From Bedellia somnulentella (Eukaryota > Arthropoda > Insecta > Lepidoptera > Bedelliidae): DNA of 64,000 nucleotides. Position numbers and translations under genes: made by a program. A model generated the notes under the pieces. It did not search any database. It saw only the letters and a program-made list of their open reading frames with translations, and was not told where the DNA came from. Where the stretch lies: the NCBI GenBank assembly GCA_963576735.1, contig OY755182.1:4898001-4962000 (forward strand), in the 5' to 3' direction. Shown here piece by piece: positions 33,312-43,375 of the stretch (position 1 is the stretch's first letter; every line of letters begins with the position of its first letter).

Positions 33312-36300
33312 CTACAACAATTGCATACAAATGTGTTAAAACGTGAAAAATGCATACGTCAGGTGGCATTCCGATTGACATATTGAAGTAGAGAAGTTTA
33401 TCTTTTTAAACCACATTTAAAATCTATACTAATATTATAAAGCTGAAGAGTTTGTTTGTTTGAACGCTAGGATCTCAGGAACTGCCGAATCAAATAGAAA
33501 AATTCTTTTTGTGTTGGATAGTACATTTATTGAGGAAGGTTTTAGGCTATATATCATCACGCTGCGACCAACAGGAGCAAACTATCAGCGAATAATGTTG
33601 CAAAAATGGGGATAATTATTCATACTAAGGCTTCCGTTGTGTGCGCTGCGTAAACGGTTTAAGTTACCCAAAAAAAAATGTATTAAAGAATTATTTCTCT
33701 TTAAATGATCTACAAAAATGTCCGCGACAGTATATGTCTAACTTTTAAGTTTCACTTAATAAACTTAAACATAAACGTTCACGCCGAAGGGGTTGGCAGA
33801 GGTACTAATACTTCTGAACATCACGTGACTTTGTCACCTGGTGTTCAGAGTACCCACGTTTTGCATGGACAGTGTACTCACGTGATAGGGGGCAGGCCTA
33901 TCGCCGTTTTGTACGAATACACTGTCACATGACTAAGTACAACTCAGCCATGTGGGTTTCCTCACGATGTTTTCCCTCACCGTTAACAACCATGATAAAT
34001 TAACCACACATATGTCTTTAGAAAAGACAAATTGGTGTAGGCCCGACCCAGGATTTGACCGTGATAGCCCAGTGGGTAGAACACTCGGTTATCGTGCAAA
34101 CGACTTTCACTTAATATAACCATTTTTATGGTAAATAAATTTGGTCGAATTTAATGCATTATTTCCATAATGTTTTATCAACATAATATTAATCTTTATC
34201 CAAATAAATATGTGGTTGATTGAGAGTATTTAATTGAGATCAAAATTCCTTGACATCACTTAATTTAAATAAACATCTTAGAAGATAATACAATTTTTAA
34301 ATTACTCCGTAACAAAATTTACACGCGTGCATGAAGCGCAAGACAAGACGCTGCGCTGGCCGGCGAGCGAGGTCACCTGCGCGAGAAGCTTATGTTTAAG
34401 CCTTATCCTATTAATATTATAAATGTGAAAGTTTAGATGTTTGTGTGTTGTAGCTAAATGAAGACTAATTCACAGAACGTATTTAAAATAAAATTTACAG
34501 GAAGACAGATAATGATCCCAATTAACACAATAGGACACTTTTTATCCCAGAAAAATTAAAAGATCAATAAATGTTCTTAAAAAATGGTTAAACAGACTAA
34601 GAATCAATGCTCAGCCGAAACTACTATACTTATAAACTTAAAATTTATAAAGTGAAAAAATTATGAGGACACTATGAAAAACAGCTTTTTTCTCATCGCA
34701 TGACAGAGACCCTCAACAGGTCAGTTAAATATTTCAGTTTGACTACGTGAAAGTCTATACTTTTGACAGTACCAAGTCTGTGGGGTCAGCTAGTATGTGG
34801 ATAAAGGTAGAATCTATGTAGATGTATAATGAATATGAATAAGTATCTTATCTCTAAAGTCTATCGGCTGATGTTGAAATGTACTTTCTCCTTTGATGGT
34901 TGTTAGTGGATTATTTTAACTATTGCATATTGTTAATAACAAAAATTATCTAATGGTAAAGAAATGAATATCCACTAACAATGTATGATGGCAGGAGTGA
35001 TAGTGATTGAATGGGTAATTTCTAATTGCATCGTATTATAATCACTTAACGTAAGCCTAATTCTCTTAAAGGTGTTGGCATAAAGTAACAAATAAAATAA
35101 TAATTTATCAAAAAATAAAAGAGAGATCTATGATTTTAACGTCAAATTGAAACTTAATATCAAGTTAAAATATACATCTACTTTGGCTTCGGAAGGTGTT
35201 CAGAAGGCTTCTATTCCAAGTAAGCTCTAGATAATTAAATAAACAAATTAAGAAAGAAAGCAAGAAAGAAGAGATATTATTCACATTTGAACTGCTAACT
35301 ACTATACAGTTTACTTAAATATTAAAATAAAAATCACATAAAAAGTGATACAAAATAAAATAAATGAAACGAATGTGAATAGGTAGGTTTTACACACAAC
35401 ACTGACTTCCAGTCAGGACCCATTTGGAGTGACAGATATAACATGCATTTCAAGCTACAAAACGCAATTAGCACCCAGTTCAAAGACAGTAACTTAGATG
35501 ATATAATGACAGCTTAGAATAGCTCCAACCCATTTCTTCTTTTGGGTATTGTAACATACATACAAACATATGCTCACGGATATAAATCCCAGAAAGTGGT
35601 AGCTAGACCTCGGAATAAAAAATTACTCAGCCACTTTTGTAAGTTAAGAGGGAATAAATGTTGTTGGTGATACATTTCCTACCGCATCGCCCAACAATCA
35701 CTTAAAATGGCCCAATACCTTAAGTAACCTATTAACACATTAGCAGGGAGAAACCGTGATAGCCCAGTGGGTAGAACACTCGGTTATCGTGCAAACGACT
35801 ACACCTACACCAATTTGTCTTTTCTAAAGACATATGTGTGGTTAATTTATCATGGTTGTTAACGGTGAGGGAAAACATCGTGAGGAAACCCACATGGCTG
35901 AGTTGTACTTAGTCATGTGACAGTGTATTCGTACAAAACGGCGATAGGCTTGCCCCCTATCACGTGAGTTCACTGTCCATGCAAAACGTGGGTACTCTGA
36001 ACACCAGGTGACAAAGTCACATGATGTTCAGAAGTATTAGTACCTCTGCCAACCCCTTCGGGGATATTAGGCGTGAATGTTTATATTATGTTTATGTTAA
36101 ATGGGTTAGGTCTATTCTAAGCCAAAACTACACAGCTATTTTGTACATGTTATTTTAAGAGGCATCTTAAGGTACTGGAGCGTTTCAATTGTTTTCCCAA
36201 CATTTACCACATCCCTGATTTCCAAAAGAGCTCAAAGAACTTATAATTCTGAGCCTCAGGCTATCCCATTTTGAGAGTAATAGCCGTGAGTATATATATA

Positions 36301-39300
36301 CTAACTTACTTACTTATACTCACGCCCATTATTCCCATTGGGATAGGCAGACTATCGATCGCCTCTTTTGCTTTCCTTACATTCATTATTCTTCTCATAC
36401 ATGCTCTTTTATTCTTCTCACTTATATATATACTGTTCAGGAAGAATGCATTTAAAAACTCACTTAGGTTGGTCTGACCCAGAGTCGGCTGCTGTGTCTT
36501 TCTGTGTTTTGTTCCCTTTTGTGGATACGGGTGTGGAGTCGCTGTCCTTGTCTTTGCCTGAAAAATTGTTATATCACTCATTAATTTATAACCAAAGAAG
36601 ATGCAATAGTCTTATATCCCAGGTGCACAACATACAATAACTAATTTTTCATGACATATCTATGATTATGTTGAGAATAGAGTTGTGTGATTTTTAGAAG
36701 AACTTGTAACTTTGCTCCTCTTTGGGGATGTAGATCGTGAATAATATGTATTATGATGTGTTTAGCTGAAAAAAAAAACATATCCTTACGGTAGGAGTAC
36801 AACTAGAAAGCATATTATACTTAGCAGGATACAAGATACTTTAGAATTTGGTAGTAATAAGTGAACTTAATAAAGAAAATGTGTAATCGCAGTGTAGTGT
36901 CGGCTTAGCATAACACTACCCCATTCCTACCCGTGATCGTAAGAGGCGACTAAGGGTATAGGGGCTTCTAAAGTGATTTATGGGCGATGTGGTTGGAGAC
37001 CCGTCACCAAAAACATTTATTAGTACCATCTTTTCCCCAATCAACTTCCAAAAGTGAGGAATTTCTCATTCCAATGCTCTGGCTACCCCGTTAAGGGATT
37101 TATAGCCGTGAGTATGTATGTATGCATGTGTAATAGTTATTTAGATAAGCGGTCTAAATGTATTTTAAAACAACCGAAACATACATCCAAACTAAAATTT
37201 GCCTACATTTTCGAGGTTGCAGGTTATAATATAAGAAATATAAAATAAAGTCACCTGCAGGCGTAGAAGCTCTGGATTCTTCCCTGGTAGACTTATCAGC
37301 AGCAGCTGCTTCAGATTTCCGACTTTTGGCTGGGGCTGAAATTAATAGAACACACAACAATTAAGCAACTGCGATAGCTCAGTGGGTAGAACACTAATTA
37401 TGGTGCAGACAATGATGGTCCAAATCTCAGATCGGGCCAATTTGACTTTTCTAAAAGTGCAATCTCATTAAACTCGCGAGATCTCGCCCTTTTTTCATCT
37501 GAGATTAATCTCGCTAAAAAATGGCGAGGTCTCGCGAGATCGAGATTGCATTCCCAACACGTGTGGTTAATTTGGTGTTAACGGTTAAATGGTTGGTGAG
37601 GGAAAACATCGTGAGGAAACCCACATGGCTAAGTTGTACTTTATCATGTGACAGTGTATTTGTACCTAATTGCGATAGTCCTGCCCTCTATCACATAAGT
37701 ACACTGACAAAGCAAAAGAAGGGTACTCTGAACACCATGTGACAATGTCATATGATGTTCAGAAGTATTAGTACCTCTGCCAAGAGTGTGAACGTTTGAG
37801 ATTTACCACATTTAAAAGTGTCTATACATTTAAGTATATAGACATTTTTGAGACATTGACAATTTATAATAATGTAGCATAGGGTACCATCCGTCAAGTT
37901 TTTCCAGAAAATGTCCTGTTTTTTTGGGTGTACTAGGCTGTGTCAAAACAGTTTTTGAGCATCATATGGTTTCTAACAGTGTTTTTTGAGTATTGCCCTG
38001 ACTTTAAGAACACCAGGCATCTCAAGTAGGAATTTAACATGACGACAATGAACAACACTGCAAAATTAAAATTTAGATAAAAAATTAAATGATAACCAGT
38101 TCTAATTAAAGTGAATGAATGCATAAGGCGCTTAGAAATTTTTGGTATTATTATTAGCTAAAATAGAGGTGGTTGAGTGAATGAAACTCAAGCATGATTT
38201 GTATCTATTTAAACTTTCTTGCTTATAAAGACAAACAATATTAATCTATTCTCATTTTGACTTGACAATTAATGAAAATTTGTCAATAAATTAAAGTGTA
38301 TACATTATGTACCTGTGTCAAGTTCAATGCAAGGTAGTGTATGTAATAGTCTTTTAGTGATGTAAGGTACTGTAAAACATTATTCATATTCATAATTTAA
38401 TTTAGAAATAATGTTTTATGCACTACTTTTGTTGTTAAAATAAGTGTGCTAAATTTAATAATCTCTCTGTGAGATTATTTGTAAAAAAAAACATGACATG
38501 AAGCCAAATTATATTAGCTTAGAAAAGATAAAATAATCCTGATTGTTACAGACTAACACCTATATCTCTGTTGTTTCTTCCTGTGGGTGTTCATAAGAGG
38601 CTCATAAGAGGCAACTAAGGGTATCAGAGCTTTTCAAGTGGTTTTTTTGTTGATTTTACCATCTTTTTACTTCTCAACTTTCAAAAGAGGTCAAGGAGTT
38701 TCTTATTCCATAGATCTGGCTACCCCATCTAGCAATTCTAAGCCATGAGTAATTTGTATGTTAGTGAAATATTTGGGATGAATACTTAACATGCTGAAGC
38801 ACCATGGTGTTGCTTAGCTTATGAAAATAAGAAGATAGAATAAAGAAAGTTGGCTACACAAATAAGAGGAGTTCACTCTGATAACATTGAACCAAGTCAA
38901 GACAAATTATACTCAATCAATGACATCTACAATAAAATAATTGCAATGAGAACCATTTCTGCCTATTTATATAATTATTTGTTACAAGATGGTTGGTTAT
39001 TTGTAGTGAAGTTTTGCCCCAAAATGTCATTTTTTTAAAAAATAACATCAAGCCGAATATGTGATGAAAATTTAGCTTTTATGGGTCCGGCATAATCACA
39101 TTTTCCCAAACAAAATACTTGATGATGTAGCAATTAAAGACATTTCAATTGGCATTCCACAATATTGTAAAGTACCATAATACAAAGAAAACCAACACAA
39201 TAAGAGAAAATCTTATTTTAACAAAACTTACTCTTCTTAGACTTTGCCGGTTGAGCTGAATGAGCCCGCTGAACTTCTTTCTGCCGCTGTACATTGGCAT

Positions 39301-39910
39301 CATTGTATTTCAGGACTCGGCTTTCAGGTACCCATTCATCCCAGCTGAAATGTAAAAAAAACCTTCTAATCTGATCTAAAACACAAATGCATAGAAAATT
39401 GTGTAGTTCCAAAGAAAACTTTGTGTACCCAAACCTCAACTTTATAGCATATCAGTGTCTATCATTTCTTCTTAAATTTTAGAGTAGAATAGATTATTTT
39501 GCATATTAGATTCAATATAAGCTTTTTGTTTGTAAAAGGATTTTGATGTAAATCTTTGAGGGTAGACAAATCTAGCCGCCATTTTAGGTTATGTTTACGT
39601 TGAAATAAAAAATGTATTAAATACGATCTTTTTACTTACTTTTTATTCCATCCAGCGTAATGAATGAGATATCTTACGAGTTTATCCTTAGACACTGAGC
39701 TTTTTAAGCATTTCGCTTCGTAAATCAGCGGTCCATGAAAACATAACACTTTTTCACCTGTGAAAGTTGCAATGGGATTAAATTTTATAGGTAACTGGAA
39801 TTTTTCATACAAGGATAGCTGCATTTATATACCAATTCAATTTCATAGTTAATTCATCCTAAATTCGTGTATTTCTTACCTTCAGCAAATTTTAGCTTCG
39901 GCGGTGCCAT
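32738..39910 (-). CDS. MRG15: MRG15/MORF4L1-type chromatin protein, complete, 6 exons
   Basis: MRG15 reads histone H3 methylated at Lys36 through its chromodomain and tethers partners of the NuA4/Tip60 acetyltransferase and Sin3 deacetylase complexes through its MRG domain. Six exons sum to 1011 nt (336 aa plus stop), with every joint in phase. Residues 1-90 form the chromodomain: MAPPKLKFAEG-EKVLCFHGPL, then HYAGWNKNWDEWVPESRVLK, which keeps the aromatic cage (Tyr in PLIYEAK, then Y, W, W). Residues about 90-145 are a Lys/Ser/Ala-rich linker. Residues about 148-335 are the MRG domain (KIPEELKVWLVDDWD, GSQLLYKFERPQYSE, PEYHRKVQ at the end). The length fits the family. MSL3 was considered, but the N-terminus and the C-terminal PEYHRK favour MRG15. 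Confidence 0.96.
33423..33690 (+). mobile_element. Helitron-like 5' end fragment
   Basis: A|TCTATACTAATATTATAAAG followed by GTTTGTTTG is the start seen in lepidopteran Helitrons and matches the element at 46813. No CTAG-type 3' hairpin was found before the SINE-B at 33768, so it is truncated; the right edge is approximate. Confidence 0.5.
33768..34106 (-). repeat. SINE-B copy with inverted head
   Basis: Tail and body run on the minus strand (ACATAAACGTTCACGCCG at the left) up to GACCCAGGATT at about 34057. The tRNA-like head GACCGTGATAGCCCAGTGGG then follows on the plus strand. The break lies in the T-arm. Confidence 0.82.
34406..34793 (+). mobile_element. Nonautonomous Helitron, 388 bp
   Basis: A|TCCTATTAATATTATAAATG at the 5' end and GTGGGGTCAGCTAG|T at the 3' end: 5'-TC, 3'-CTAG, inserted between A and T without duplication, as Helitrons do. 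Noncoding. Confidence 0.7.
34794..35550 (-). other. MRG15 intron 5, unremarkable part
   Basis: AT-rich intron sequence. Only a short SINE-A head-like piece (CAGCTTAGAATAGC at 35510) is recognisable. Confidence 0.35.
35551..36136 (-). repeat. SINE-A copy interrupted by SINE-B
   Basis: The minus-strand SINE-A runs from ACATACATACAAACATATGC to about 35753 and its head resumes at about 36100 (AAATGGGTTAGGTCTATTC to AAACTACACAGC at 36136). The intervening 346 bp are the SINE-B at 35754, so SINE-B moved after this SINE-A. Confidence 0.78.
35754..36099 (+). repeat. SINE-B copy, full length
   Basis: Head CCGTGATAGCCCAGTGGGTAG (A-box region), core GAGGGAAAACATCGTGAGG, 3' GGGGATATTAGGCGTGAATG and a short TTTATG-type tail. 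This is the reference for the family structure. Confidence 0.87.
36157..36300 (+). repeat. SINE-A fragment, diverged
   Basis: Diverged core, then TAATAGCCGTGAGTATATATA at the 3' end; abuts the LINE-D fragment at 36301. Confidence 0.5.
36301..36440 (-). mobile_element. LINE-D 3' fragment
   Basis: Minus-strand 3' terminus: CCCAATGGGAATAATGGGCG then TGAGTATAAGTAAGTAAG. Ends 24 bp from MRG15 exon 5. Confidence 0.65.
36464..36557 (-). CDS. MRG15: MRG15 exon 5 (linker)
   Basis: 94 nt, acceptor TTTCAG|GC, donor CCTAA|GTGAGT. Encodes (G)KDKDSDSTPVSTKGNKTQ and on to SGSDQP. Its last codon completes with the next exon as Lys, giving the basic KKKRGR entry to the MRG domain. Confidence 0.9.
36889..37131 (+). 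repeat. SINE-A copy, full length
   Basis: GCAGTGTAGTGTCGGCTTAG head to GCCGTGAGTATGTATGTATG tail, with small deletions. It lies in MRG15 intron 4. Confidence 0.85.
37255..37335 (-). CDS. MRG15: MRG15 exon 4 (linker)
   Basis: 81 nt, acceptor TTTCAG|CC, donor GCAG|GTGACT. Encodes (T)PAKSRKSEAAAADKSTREE and SRASTPA; low complexity, placed by splice phase and position. Confidence 0.88.
37370..37800 (+). repeat. SINE-B copy interrupted by a palindromic MITE-like insert
   Basis: Head GCGATAGCTCAGTGGGTAGA to CTTTTCTAAA (37454), resuming ACGTGTGGTTAATTTGG at about 37559. The intervening 100 bp are an imperfect palindrome rich in TCTCGCGAGAT. Confidence 0.78.
37455..37557. mobile_element. Short palindromic MITE-like insert
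   Basis: TGCAATCTCATTAAACTCGC at one end and GCGAGATCGAGATTGCA at the other form an imperfect inverted repeat. The insert lies in the middle of a SINE-B, in place of its GTCAT. Confidence 0.5.
38560..38760 (+). repeat. SINE-A copy, old
   Basis: TTTCTTCCTGTGGGTGTTC, GGCAACTAAGGGTATC and CTGGCTACCCC are recognisable. There is a local duplication of CATAAGAGG and the tail is lost. Confidence 0.55.
39232..39344 (-). CDS. MRG15: MRG15 exon 3
   Basis: 113 nt, acceptor TTTCAG|C, donor AAGA|GTAAGT. Encodes (N)WDEWVPESRVLKYNDANVQ and RQKEVQRAHSAQPAKSKK, the end of the chromodomain and the start of the linker. Confidence 0.95.
39640..39757 (-). CDS. MRG15: MRG15 exon 2 (chromodomain core)
   Basis: 118 nt, acceptor TTTCACAG|GT, donor AAAAA|GTAAGT. 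Encodes GEKVLCFHGPLIYEAKCLKS through RYLIHYAGWNK. Confidence 0.95.
39880..39910 (-). CDS. MRG15: MRG15 exon 1
   Basis: ATG at 39910; encodes MAPPKLKFAE plus one base, donor GAAG|GTAAGA. The ATG context is GGAAA-ATG. No intact promoter element was recognised upstream on the minus strand. Confidence 0.93.
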
Positions 39911-40161
39911 TTTCCAAAACAATTTATAACCCTGACAGTTGTGGAAAAGATCTGTCAGTTATGAATGCTATTGTCGCGCTGCTCTAACTTTATGGATATA
40001 TTGTAATGTTTAACAAGGACAGCGATAAATTAAAAGATAAATTAATTTCTTTCCAAATTGGGCGCATAGCTTTTTTTTTATATAAAAAGTTCGACTCACG
40101 GATTTTAGCCTTCAGCCACACAAATCATATAAAAAAGATATTGGTAGGTAGCTGATATTTT

Positions 40162-40476
40162 TCTATCACTCCAGACACCGACCCCGCCGGCGAGGTCGTA
40201 GAACTTAACACTAATTTTAGAGTCACACCAGACTCAACTAGAGTCTATTTTATTTTTATACTCACCCTATCCGACTTAGCTTAGGTACACTCCTTTTCGC
40301 CGCCAGGGCGGCCTTCAGCCGCCCGGCACACAAAGTCATGGTGACGCCGCACAGGCCGCAGGGCCAGCAGCACCGAACCGGTGGGGTTTTAGTCGGTAAG
40401 AGTCCGACATACCGACTTTTTTTTTTGAGGATTTCCCCACCGGTAAACAAAAAAAAAAAAAAAATAAAAAAAAAAA
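40162..40476 (+). mobile_element. Non-LTR retrotransposon 3' end with poly(A) and 12-bp TSD
   Basis: A GC-rich 3' region ends in a long A-rich tail (40447-40476). The exact 12-bp repeat AGCTGATATTTT occurs at 40150-40161 and 40477-40488, so this is a 5'-truncated insertion by target-primed reverse transcription. Short ORFs across it (62-75 aa) are not genes. Confidence 0.82.
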
Positions 40477-40682
40477 AGCTGATATTTTGTTTCGTTCTTT
40501 TCTTTTCGTTTTATCTTAATAATTATACACGAAGGACATCCCACGTACACAGCTGGTCGAGTTAGCACTACTCGCAGACACACTACTTTACACAAGTAAC
40601 CCCAACCCAATCACAACTAGTGAAACTTAACGACTATTTTGGCCCGCATAAAAATGAAGAATTGACCAAATAATATAGTGAT

Positions 40683-41005
40683 TGATAATTGAACCACACA
40701 TAATTCTTTACAAATTACAAATTGTTGTAGGCCCGACCCAGGATTTGAACCCATGAAATAGAGATTTTGAGCCTTGTGAATAATTTTAAGATAACAACCA
40801 AGATGTGGTGAGAACAGTGCTTATCACACAAAGAGGCGTCGGTTCGATCCTCGAGTCGGGCCTATACCAATGTGTCTTACTTATCCAAAGTCATACATGT
40901 GGTTAATTCATCATGTTTGTAAACAGTGAGGGAAAACGTCGTGAGAAAACCCACATGGCCGGGCCTGCAATCAGGTGACAATGACGCGTGAACGTTTGAG
41001 TCTTG
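40683..41005. repeat. SINE-B pieces in opposite orientation
   Basis: 40683-40760 is a minus-strand head/core junction (AACCACACATAATTC, GGCCCGACCCAGGATTTG). 40800-41005 is a plus-strand copy (GGTTCGATCCTCGAGTCGGG, GAGGGAAAACGTCGTGAG) with its 3' third deleted. Confidence 0.65.
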
Positions 41006-41538
41006 AGAATAATTTAATTAGATTTAATTTTTAGCTAGTTTGTTTTTCACAAATTTATCATTCTAAGTTATAACTCCACTCAATGAGTTGGGGTACAATT
41101 GCTTTTTCTTATTCCGATTATTGATTTTTTTATACTTGAGGAAAAAATATAATATATTTTTCAATAAACCTAATTAAGTGGCCCATATTTGTTAATCCAC
41201 ATTATAGAGAAGTTGCAGCTTGAGTAATTAGAAATGTGTATATATATGAGTTAGAAGATGATATTATAAAGGAGTGTAAAGGGGAAATGCGGTGAATGGA
41301 GCTATGAATGGTCTGATGTCCAGCCAGTCGCTGTCAGAAAAACGCTGATATATGGTAGTGAAAATGAGATCCCTCAGAAGTATAAGTAATGTAAAGTTGT
41401 GCGATAGAGTGAGAAATAGTTTGATTCAATCAAGGACATTGTAACTAGAGTGTAAGACCTTAAGCATGTTATTTATCATGTAATGTTTCATGTCTGTAGT
41501 TTTATGCATATAAATAAATAAATTCGTGAAAGATGACG

Positions 41539-41874
41539 TAGTATTCAAGATAGAAAAAGGAATGTTAAGGTGGTTTGGGCACACAGAGAGGATTGATGAT
41601 TGGATTGGATGAAAATAAAGTAGCGAAAGAGATGTATGGAGGCAATGTGGATGGTATTGTGGTTAGTAAAGGGCGGCCTCGTATTTTTGAGACCAGGTGG
41701 CAAACGTTCTTATAAAGGCGGGGTCCGAAGTGAAAAGAGTAAAAGATGATGTAGAAGAAGAATTATTATTCTAAGGGAATCAAGGAAGATTTGCACACGA
41801 TAGTACAAAATGGCGATTAATAGTCTCTGCCTGCCCCAATGGGAATAATGAGCGTGAGTATAAGTAAGTAAGTT
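41539..41874 (+). mobile_element. LINE-D 3' fragment with reverse-transcriptase tail peptide
   Basis: The plus strand encodes VVFKIEKGMLRWFGHTERID then a stop. The LRWFGH.ER pattern is typical of the C-terminus of many non-LTR retrotransposon polyproteins. It ends CCCCAATGGGAATAATGAGC then GTGAGTATAAGTAAGTAAG. Confidence 0.75.
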
Positions 41875-42204
41875 AGAAGAGCAAAACTAGAAAAATGGGT
41901 ATTGGTTGAATACATGTTCAGTAATAATAGTAAAGCAATAATTGCCGAAATCATATGAAGATGTAGTTTTTGGTTGTAATAAGGACTTGCTATCCGGTGA
42001 ATATCATTTAAAATCTTGAACCCTATGCTGTGTTATGACTTTTCCGATTAGGAGTTCCTCACAATGTGTAATTAAAATCTTTCAGGATTACGAGCTGCGA
42101 ACTGTACTTCGATGGGTGCTAATCCAACTACCTTCCATCATTTTCATTTGACATTAACAAACTTGGTGATCATTGTTGTTTTTTCGCTCTGAAGCCCTGT
42201 TAAC

Positions 42205-42440
42205 TACATACATACATACATATACTCACGCCATTAGTTCCCATTGGGGTAGGCAGGAGACTATTGATCGCCACTTCGTACGATCCTGACAAACCTCTCT
42301 AGCTTCGTTTACATCCATCAATCTTTTCATACATGCTCTTTTATTCTTCATACTTCGGACGCCAGCCTTTTTGAGCACACCCTCAATTTGGTACAAGTGT
42401 GTTCTCCGTGGTCGTCCTCTACTAATATTACCCTGTTAAC
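42205..42440 (-). mobile_element. LINE-D 3' fragment with TATG tail
   Basis: Minus strand: CTACCCCAATGGGAACTAAT then GGCGTGAGTATATGTATG and more TATG repeats. Same family as 41539 but with the same tail as SINE-A. Confidence 0.72.
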
Positions 42441-43144
42441 TAGTACTCCTTTATAGTCGATTACATTACCGTTTCAAAAGTAAAAAATGATACATCTAAG
42501 CGTGGTTTAGCGCTCAATAATTCGATGACTTTTTATAAATGAAGGTAGTTATCTATGGAAATATTTATTAGTGTTATCAGAAACCGGTTATGCCGTGCCC
42601 CCAGATAAGACGCGTCATTTTGCCTGTCTATCGATACTGACTAAATGACCGATACCTATACTCAAGGCTATAATTTCAATGGAGGATAACCAGTAATTTA
42701 TTATTAGCTAGCTCAACTACTTTTGAAAAAACAGGGAAATATATAGTAAAGATATAAACATCGTTTCCCACAGCAAATATTACTTATGCTGCCCATTGGA
42801 AGCAATGAGATGGTAGTGTTGTTTGTGAGCTTAACTATAATGAGAAAAACTTTTTATCAGAAGATACTAGTGGATGATTATCGCACCTCTGAATACCTCT
42901 CCAGAGTAATGGGGCGTGAAACGCCTTTTATAATAACCGAAAACAACGGTATTTTTTATCAACGCTAAGATACGACAGATAAACAAAAATAATGATGCAA
43001 TCTAAATTAACAATACCAACCATGATTCCGAAATAATCTTGTTTTCTTTCTGTTGTAATAACATTTGGACTTCGATTTACGTATGAGAATTTATTTTCTT
43101 CAGCTCTTTTGTAAATGAGTCTTAAAACAATCACGCTAGTCAAG

Positions 43145-43150
43145 TCAGTG
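43145..43150 (+). promoter_or_regulatory. Possible initiator of Fbp
   Basis: TCAGTG matches the arthropod initiator core TCAGT, 50 nt upstream of the Fbp start codon. There is no TATA box 30 bp upstream. Inference only. Confidence 0.3.
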
Positions 43151-43199
43151 ATACCGCGTCGGCTGTGAGTGATACACGTTAATAAAGTTCGGCCGGAAA

Positions 43200-43375
43200 A
43201 TGTCGCAACAAGGACCGGCTTTCGATGTGAACGCCATGACCCTCACCCGCTGGGTATTGGCTCAACAGAAGAAACACCCCGACGCGACCGGAGACCTCAC
43301 TCAGCTGCTCAACTCAATCCAAACCGCTGTCAAGGCCATACAAACTGCTGTCAGGAAAGCCGGTATTGCTAAATT
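43200..43375 (+). CDS. Fbp: Fbp exon 1
   Basis: The ATG follows GGCCGGAAA. Encodes [20 protein letters not shown] through RKAGIAK plus TT; donor TT|GTTAGT. Confidence 0.95.

Noticed and set aside
33312..33355. Start of MRG15 at the Met of MHFSRFNTF
   Set aside because: This Met is upstream of the acceptor TTGTTGTAG; the exon joins the linker exon in phase at 33311.
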